64,000 nt of DNA from contig WPIO01000022.1 of NCBI GenBank assembly GCA_009760855.2, positions 961,501-1,025,500 on the forward strand, given 5' to 3'. Position 1 is the first letter of the stretch, and each line of letters begins with the position of its first letter. The translations under genes and the position numbers were made by a program. Under the pieces are notes generated by a model. It searched no databases and was not told the DNA's origin. It saw nothing but the letters and a program-made list of their open reading frames with translations. Below, one piece after another: positions 34,800 to 64,000 of this stretch. Source of the DNA: Cristatella mucedo. Its lineage: Eukaryota > Bryozoa > Phylactolaemata > Cristatellidae.

Positions 34800-35530
34800 T
34801 TGCTAGTGCTGATATATATTTCTTAGCTTTTCTGCATAAGAAAAGCTGCTTCAGAGAAAGAGCCGAACATGAAATCTCGTTTTGAGTAAAATAGTGCTCC
34901 TGTAGCAGCTGCGTAGAAACGTTTGGTGGGCAATGCGGGTACCAGTGTCTTCTCTGGCATGCATCTCGAGGAGTGCTGAGGTTGGGGAGATGCACGGGTT
35001 TCTACCTGGAACAGAGCAGTGCCCCCTTGTTCGGACGATTGACCTAGTAGGGCCGGCTGGATGGGGCAGCCGTTGTCCTCCTTCGAGGCCATTTGAAGTC
35101 GAGTTGCGGTCCCCCCTCACCCTAACCCGTCGGTTTGCTGGAGTATTCAGCATGCTGCTGCTAGCTCGTGCAAAATTCAATGCAACAACCGTAGGAGCAG
35201 ACGGCAGCTGCAGCCATCTGAGCTCATGTGATTGGCTGCCTCTTGCAAGGCAAAAGACTGACCCCGACCTTGGCTTAAATCTGGCTTCGCCTATGGCCAT
35301 CCACTGTGTTGTATGAAGCATTGGCTGTGCACCACCAGTTGCATGATGTATGGACGATCGAGCATTGCTATTATATCTGTTCTTATTCCCCATGTGCTGT
35401 TCCCCTATTTTTCATGCTAGGGCAGGGTGAAAGCTGTCTGATATCTGGAATGAAGCAGCTTTGCTTTTGCCTGTATCATGCGAGCGCTTTTTGCCGGCGG
35501 TCAACGTGTGGCGCAGACGTCGCTAGGCGC
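34800..35530. other. Region upstream of the first recognised shn exon
   Basis: ORFs lie on both strands (about 34,851-35,393 minus, 34,933-35,316 plus) without recognisable domains. This may be dispersed repeat or 5' intron of the schnurri gene. I see no convincing upstream exon here. Confidence 0.3.
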
Positions 35531-35532
35531 AG

Positions 35533-59160
<23,628 letters not shown>

Positions 59161-59635
59161 GTAAGTCAGCTAAGTCAGCTGCTTCTCTGCTTGCCGATCT
59201 TTCTCAGCGTGTGGCCGCGGCTGTGTTGGTATCATGGCTGCGTAGGGAGCCCTTGCACCGAGTACCAAGCTCCGTGGCTGGTCTTGCATGGGGACCCACT
59301 GTAACAGACTTTTACAAATCTATCTTTTTACATATTCCCCTTTGGATTCTGTTCCACGGCACTTTACCGAAGCTAGAAATGAAATATGCAAGCTGAACAG
59401 TGACGACGGCAATGCGCATGATTGTAGCACACGAAAACACGTGAAACGGACGATTCCCATGGATGGAGCAAATGCTTTTAGGAACAGATGTTTTTTTTTT
59501 TAGCTTCATTCTAAATGTCAAGTTAGGAGACGTCGTGATGTCGGCTGCTAATGAGCTCCGTGTCACAGGTGCTAGAAAGTGAAGGCACGGTCTCCTCAGG
59601 ATTCGAGATTCGCAAGAGAACGTATAGCATAGCAA

Positions 59636-59757
59636 AGTTCATTTGTGTAGCACCCTCAGAGAGCTTAATCTCTACGCAGGTGCTTTACGTATCCCCGAGG
59701 GCCCGCGACCTTGGTTGTCAAAGGCGAGCCTCTTACCGCTGGGCCAAGCCAGGGCGA
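59636..59757 (-). mobile_element. tRNA-derived SINE, family 1
   Basis: The minus strand shows CCTGGCTTGGCCCAGCGGTA (A-box), a damaged B-box near GGGCCCTCGGGG, then GTAAAGCACCTGCGTAGAGA, TTAAGCTCTCTGAGGGTGCT and ACACAAATG. The tail is almost the LINE tail. Confidence 0.8.
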
Positions 59758-59759
59758 CG

Positions 59760-60000
59760 AATGAAACTGGCCGACTAGCCAGAAGTCGATGTACAGCTTG
59801 ATGCCAGCTTGGAGCCAGCTCAGGTTGGAGAAAAGCAGTGCGAGGTGGCACTTGCTACGCCGACGACAGACAAGCATAGCTGCTGAGTTCGAACCCTTGG
59901 AGGCGAGTTGCAGAAGTCTAAACATGATGTCGCAAAAGCACACACTTAATTGGCAGTGGTGCTCCAGTCAAAGATTGCCCAAAACTTCGCACCAGTACGC
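59760..60000 (-). mobile_element. CR1/L2-like LINE fragment
   Basis: The minus strand reads degraded reverse transcriptase end sequence around CRRRSKCHLALLFSNLSWLQ. It is truncated by the next LINE tail. Confidence 0.6.
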
Positions 60001-60110
60001 AATAATAATAATAATAATAATAATATTAGTACATTTGATAAAGCGCCCTCAGAAAAGTCAATCTTTTATCCACTTTACAATTGCTGCAAAGGAAGCACGA
60101 TCGATGTAGC
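60001..60110 (-). mobile_element. CR1/L2-like LINE 3' tail
   Basis: (AAT)n, then TTGATAAAGCGCCCTCAGAA and TGCTGCAAAGGAAGCACGAT. A short tail only. 60,110-60,335 looks like further LINE sequence without a clear frame. Confidence 0.75.
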
Positions 60111-60331
60111 AGAATAGAAGCCCATTTGATTGCAGAGCTTATATGACCAGCTAGAGATAGGTCTTTTTTTGACAGGCCACCTAGGTGGCTTCATTGGAGA
60201 TGCTGGCTGACATAATTCAAAGAATAAGGCTGTCTAGTTTTGGAGTAGCGATAGATTTTTCCGTAACCGTTGGTCTTTTGGTGTCGTTCAGTTTGAGATA
60301 GTCAACCGCCATCACAGTGCAAAGTCAGAGT

Positions 60332-61560
60332 ATAATAATAATAATAATAATAATATACTTGATAAAGCGCCCTCAGGGAACTCAATCTCTTTTAGATGCT
60401 TTACATTTGCTGCAAAGGAAACACGATCAAATGGTGAGTGGTATCATGCTTGATAAACAACATGAATAACATGGTTAGGAGTGCCATGCACAGGATCAGC
60501 ATGCAAGAGTGGTTAGTGGCAGCATGCAGTGTAAGCACACGTAAGCACGTAAAGGACCAATCACAGGGACCCACTAAATGCTGTCCTAAATTGGTGTTTT
60601 TCATTTCTTTTTAAATGTGGTCAAGTCAGGGGATGTTCTGATGCAAGTCGGGAGTTAGTTCCAGGCCTTGGGAGCATACGAATTACATGCAAGATCTCCA
60701 AAGGATTTGAGGTTCGTACGAGGTATAGGTAAACAGTTTCCGAAAAGCGGGTGATATGATGCTTGGCCTGGTTGGGGGAGTAGATCTAATAGGTAGGCTG
60801 GAGCCAAAGAATGGAGGGAATAAAGTGAGCGACAAAACCTTGGTCGATCCGTTGCTTGACTGGTAGCCAGTGCAGGTCGGCGAGAAGTTGTCTGATGTGG
60901 CAACTGCGACGCTCACGACAGACAATCATAGCTGCAGAGTGTTGTACCAGCTGTAAGTGCCCAATCGCACATGCCGGTAGGCCAGCAAGCAGAGAGTTAC
61001 AGAAGTCAAGACACGATGTCACAAATGCATGGACCAACTTAGATTTCGTATCCATATCTAAACAAGCCCGAATTTTAGCAATGTTACGTAGCTGAAAGTA
61101 GGCATACTTTACTGCGGGGCTGATGTGGTCGTCTAATGAAAGATCACTTTGGAACACGACACCTAGATTACTTACAGATTCAACAGGAGATATGCTGGCA
61201 GAGCTGATTTTGAGCGTCAGGTTTTTTAATTTCTGAAACACACTTGGTTTGCCCATAACTAGTAAGTTGGTTTTGTTTTCATTCAATTTAAGAAAGTTTG
61301 CTTCCATCCATGCATGAATGTCATCAATACTTGTAGCAAGGGAGTTTAGAGAATTCGACTGGCTCGAGGGCTAGGAGGAATCAGAGCAAAGGTCAAACTG
61401 AGTGTCAACTGCATAAAACTGAATGCCTAGATTTTGATAGCGATCACATCGGCAAAAGGGAGTGTTTAAACACTGAAAAGAAGCAGACCGAGCAGAGAGC
61501 CCTGAGATACCCGTACTTAAGTGGTTCCTTGGATGATCTTTGTCTGTTCACGTCAATACT
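60332..61560 (-). mobile_element. CR1/L2-like LINE, best-preserved reverse transcriptase end
   Basis: (AAT)n tail, the shared 3' hairpin, the untranslated part, then a minus-strand open stretch at 60,786-61,307 of 173 codons. It includes KTNLLVMGKPSVFQKLKNLT, NLGVVFQSDLSLDDHISPAV, AFVTSCLDFCNSLLAGLPAC and RSCHIRQLLADLHWLPVKQR. Upstream, the FYADD box reads FYAVD. It is 5'-truncated. This copy defines the local family best. Confidence 0.9.
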
Positions 61561-61589
61561 CTAGAGTCTCCCACTGAGATAGGACCTGA

Positions 61590-62345
61590 ACCATTGCAGT
61601 GCAGTTACGGTGACGCCCCTTTTGTGACATCTCGTCTTGACGTCTGTAACTCACTGCTTGCTGGTCAACCAGCCTGTGCAATCAGGCGCTTGCAGCTGGT
61701 GCAAAACTCTGTAGCTAGGCTTGTCTGTCGTGAGCAGCGCAGTTGCCACATCACACCACTTCTTGCCGACCTGCATTGGCTCCCAGTCAAGAAACGGATT
61801 GACCAAGGTTTTGTCACTCACTTTCAGGTTCCTTCATTCTTTGGCTCCAGCCTACCTATTAGATCTACTGCCCACCAGGCTAAGCATCGTACCACTCGCT
61901 TTTCGGGATCCAATTGTTTACCTATACCTCATTGTATACCTATACCCGAACCTCAAATCCGTTGGAGACTGTGCCTTTAGTTCGTATGTTCACAAAGCCT
62001 GGAACTCACCCCCCCCCCGGCTTGCACGACATCACATGTCCCTACCTAACAACATTTAAAAAGAAACTAAAAACGCACCTCTTTATCACCCCATTCATTA
62101 ATGGGTCCCGTGATTCGACCTTTATGTGCTTTTGGGTGCTGATACTGTGCATGCTGCCACTAACCATACTTGCATGCTGACCCAGTGCATGTCACCCCTA
62201 ACCATGTTATTCTTGTTGTTTATCAAGCATGATATTACTCACCATTCAATTGCGTTCCCCTTTGCAGCAAAAGGAGAGCGCTAAAAAGTGATTGAGTTCT
62301 CTGAGGGTACTTTATCAAATGTATTATTATTATTATAATTATTGG
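61590..62345 (+). mobile_element. CR1/L2-like LINE 3' end (inverted relative to its neighbour)
   Basis: The plus strand encodes TSRLDVCNSLLAGQPACAIR and RSCHITPLLADLHWLPVKKR. The untranslated part and an ATT tail at 62,320-62,342 follow. With the copy at 60.3-61.5 kb it forms a head-to-head inverted LINE pair. Confidence 0.88.
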
Positions 62346-62654
62346 TCTAATTTTGCCTTCTAAATTAGTGGCCTGACTACAATCTTTTTGAAAGGACATG
62401 ACCTGAGGCTAAGGGCATATTTATTAAGTTAGCTCCGTGGGTGCTATACCAGCCGGAATGTTCGCTCAGCCTTAGTTTCCGCTGCTGACTTTCTCCGTGC
62501 CTAAGTTTCAAAGCAGCAGCAGTCTTGCCGGCCAGCCGATGAGTGAGGTTTTAGCACTCGTCCTTAATCTGTGTGCTGAACATAACTTGCCCCTTCTCTC
62601 AGACCGTATACTGTGTCACTGAAAATGTTATACCGTCTTGTATAATTAATTTTT

Positions 62655-62795
62655 ATTGCCGGCTAATTTATCTGAATCTCACTCTCTCCAGGCGATTCCC
62701 ATATGCCGCAGCCCTCGAGCTCACGTTCCTGCTCCTCAAAGGCTCCAGGGATCCTCTGCACCCCTGGGCCAAACCAGGGCGGCCGATGTTCCCGC
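62655..62795 (-). mobile_element. tRNA-derived SINE, family 1
   Basis: The minus strand shows CTGGTTTGGCCCAGGGGTGC (A-box), a B-box region near GTGAGCTCGAGGGC, and a tail with CCTGGAGAGAGTGAGATTCA. Confidence 0.6.
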
Positions 62796-63076
62796 TGAGC
62801 AGCCCCTTCAAGAATGCACGATTATTTCCTCTACGAGGATCACAAGAAAGAGAACCTTCTCGAAGACCCATCATGATCCCTTCCTTACGCTACTGCTCAA
62901 TATATCAAACTAGCTTATACTTCGTGCCTTACTGGAAAAGAGTGTTGTTTCTCTTGACCCAAATCAACCATCCTACTGCTAATGCTAAGTGAAAAGCAGA
63001 CAAAGGCTATGACGTTGTGAATACTTGCCATTTTGAGTTGTTTCTGTCGTCCATCTTCACACCAGTTTTCCTACAG

Positions 63077-63207
63077 CCCGTTGCACAACCGGACACGATT
63101 TGCATCTTCAAGTCCAGCTTGGATTCAAGTGCCACTGTTGCCCCCGAGGACTCAAAAGAACAAGTAGAAGTCGATGACGTCATTACGGGCCGAAGTTTCA
63201 TGCTCAG
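63077..63207 (+). CDS. Candidate further shn exon
   Basis: Strong acceptor (CCAGTTTTCCTACAG), then PVAQPDTICIFKSSLDSSAT and VAPEDSKEQVEVDDVITGRS, ending MLR plus two bases at CTCAG|GTGCCC. It enters in phase 0, as required after exon 18 (RTHTQ). No domain is recognised. It could belong to another gene. Confidence 0.4.
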
Positions 63208-63289
63208 GTGCCCCTAGCGTGGATGTAGAACAGCAATGTACTTACAGCAGATCCGTTTGGAACTCTAACGCAGAGGCTTTTTTCATGAG

Positions 63290-64000
63290 ATGCTACCATC
63301 TCTGTAGTCAAGGTTTCTGTAGATGTGCAACGCAAACCATGCCTGAGTCATACCTCGCTTGGTCTGCTGAGAGGTTATCGATAGTGTTGGCAAGCACAAT
63401 CCAGGCTTTCACTTCTATGCCAATGACACATAGCTGTGCCTATGCTTTGATCCTCCCTCATAGCAGTCGATAAAGCCAAACTCCCTCAGATCCCCTGATG
63501 TATGTACTGCTGACACCCGCTCTTGATGACAGAACACTCATATTTAATGAGAAAACAAATTGCTAATTGTGTGCAAACCAAGTGCGACTCGGAAATAAGA
63601 CAGCAAGAATCCGCTCAAAATCTGCTCTGCCAGCATATCTCCTGTAGCATCTGCACGAAATCTAGGGGTCCTGTTCCAAAATGACCTTTGACTAGACAAT
63701 CACATCAGCTTAACAGTCAAGCCTGCCTACTTTCAGCTACAAAACATGGTGGTTTGGTGGCACCCTCCAATCATTCTATTAGCGTTCGATAGCCTATTAC
63801 ATTAAAAAGTGCCGATCACGTTTACTACGGGCAAGCAAGAGTAATTTGTCAATGCGAAAAAGTAGCTCCGATAAAACACTGGGTTATCGTGCTCTGGACG
63901 CAGTTCAGCCAATATTCCTAAAACTTATGCATTGGGGTTTTAGCCATCGAAGTACTGCCTGCTTTTATTCTGACTTACTAAGATTTATAGCAATAATGGT
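63290..64000 (+). mobile_element. CR1/L2-like LINE fragment running to the window edge
   Basis: The plus strand reads NPGFHFYANDT (catalytic YADD changed to YAND) at about 63,390-63,430, then ARNLGVLFQNDL-stop-LDNHIS at about 63,650-63,720 and AYFQLQNMVVW. Stops and frameshifts show it is dead. Confidence 0.75.

Overview
The window is nuclear DNA from an animal, most likely an invertebrate bilaterian. Coding sequence is cut into GT-AG exons (plus one GC-AG intron), and introns and spacers are full of non-LTR retrotransposon debris, tRNA-derived SINEs, hAT and Tc1/mariner relics and microsatellites. I cannot name the species. The large zinc-finger gene has the Schnurri layout (finger pair, finger pair, C-terminal finger triplet), which I know from protostomes rather than vertebrates.

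Two host genes are supported. On the minus strand, about 20.1 to 6.4 kb, is a seven-exon gene for an enkurin-domain protein of the ENKD1 type (354 codons). All splice phases agree, there is an in-frame stop just before the ATG, and the C-terminal microtubule-associated enkurin domain is intact. On the plus strand, from about 35.5 kb to at least 59.2 kb and perhaps past the right edge, is a very large HIVEP/Schnurri (shn) transcription factor gene. I could chain about 18 exons with matching phases. It encodes an N-terminal ZAS domain (two C2H2 fingers plus acidic stretch), a long Ala/Ser/Gln-rich middle, a C-terminal ZAS domain (two fingers plus poly-Asp), one divergent finger, and a triplet of C2H2 fingers that only appears after joining three exons. 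Family knowledge makes it a nuclear partner of Smads in BMP/Dpp signalling. The two genes are divergently transcribed and separated by about 15 kb of repeats; nothing suggests they work together.

Layout: 0-1.8 kb, a broken hAT transposase whose terminal repeat lies inside a second hAT-like terminus. 1.8-6.4 kb, LINE and SINE pieces, a 20-bp tandem repeat and a foldback hairpin. 6.4-20.1 kb, the ENKD1 gene, whose introns hold SINEs, LINE tails, a Tc1/mariner relic and a 32-bp minisatellite. 20.1-35.5 kb, a repeat-rich spacer with four CR1/L2-like LINE blocks, a Tc1 relic, a near-perfect 74-nt hairpin and a possible LTR fragment. 35.5-59.2 kb, shn, whose introns hold long polypurine/polypyrimidine arrays, a poly-C run and an AT palindrome. 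59.2-64 kb, LINE and SINE blocks with one more candidate exon.

The repeats form a coherent system. The LINEs and one SINE family end in the same 3' hairpin-forming tail, so the SINE probably borrows the LINE reverse transcriptase. I see no bacterial-type system, CRISPR array, tRNA or rRNA gene.
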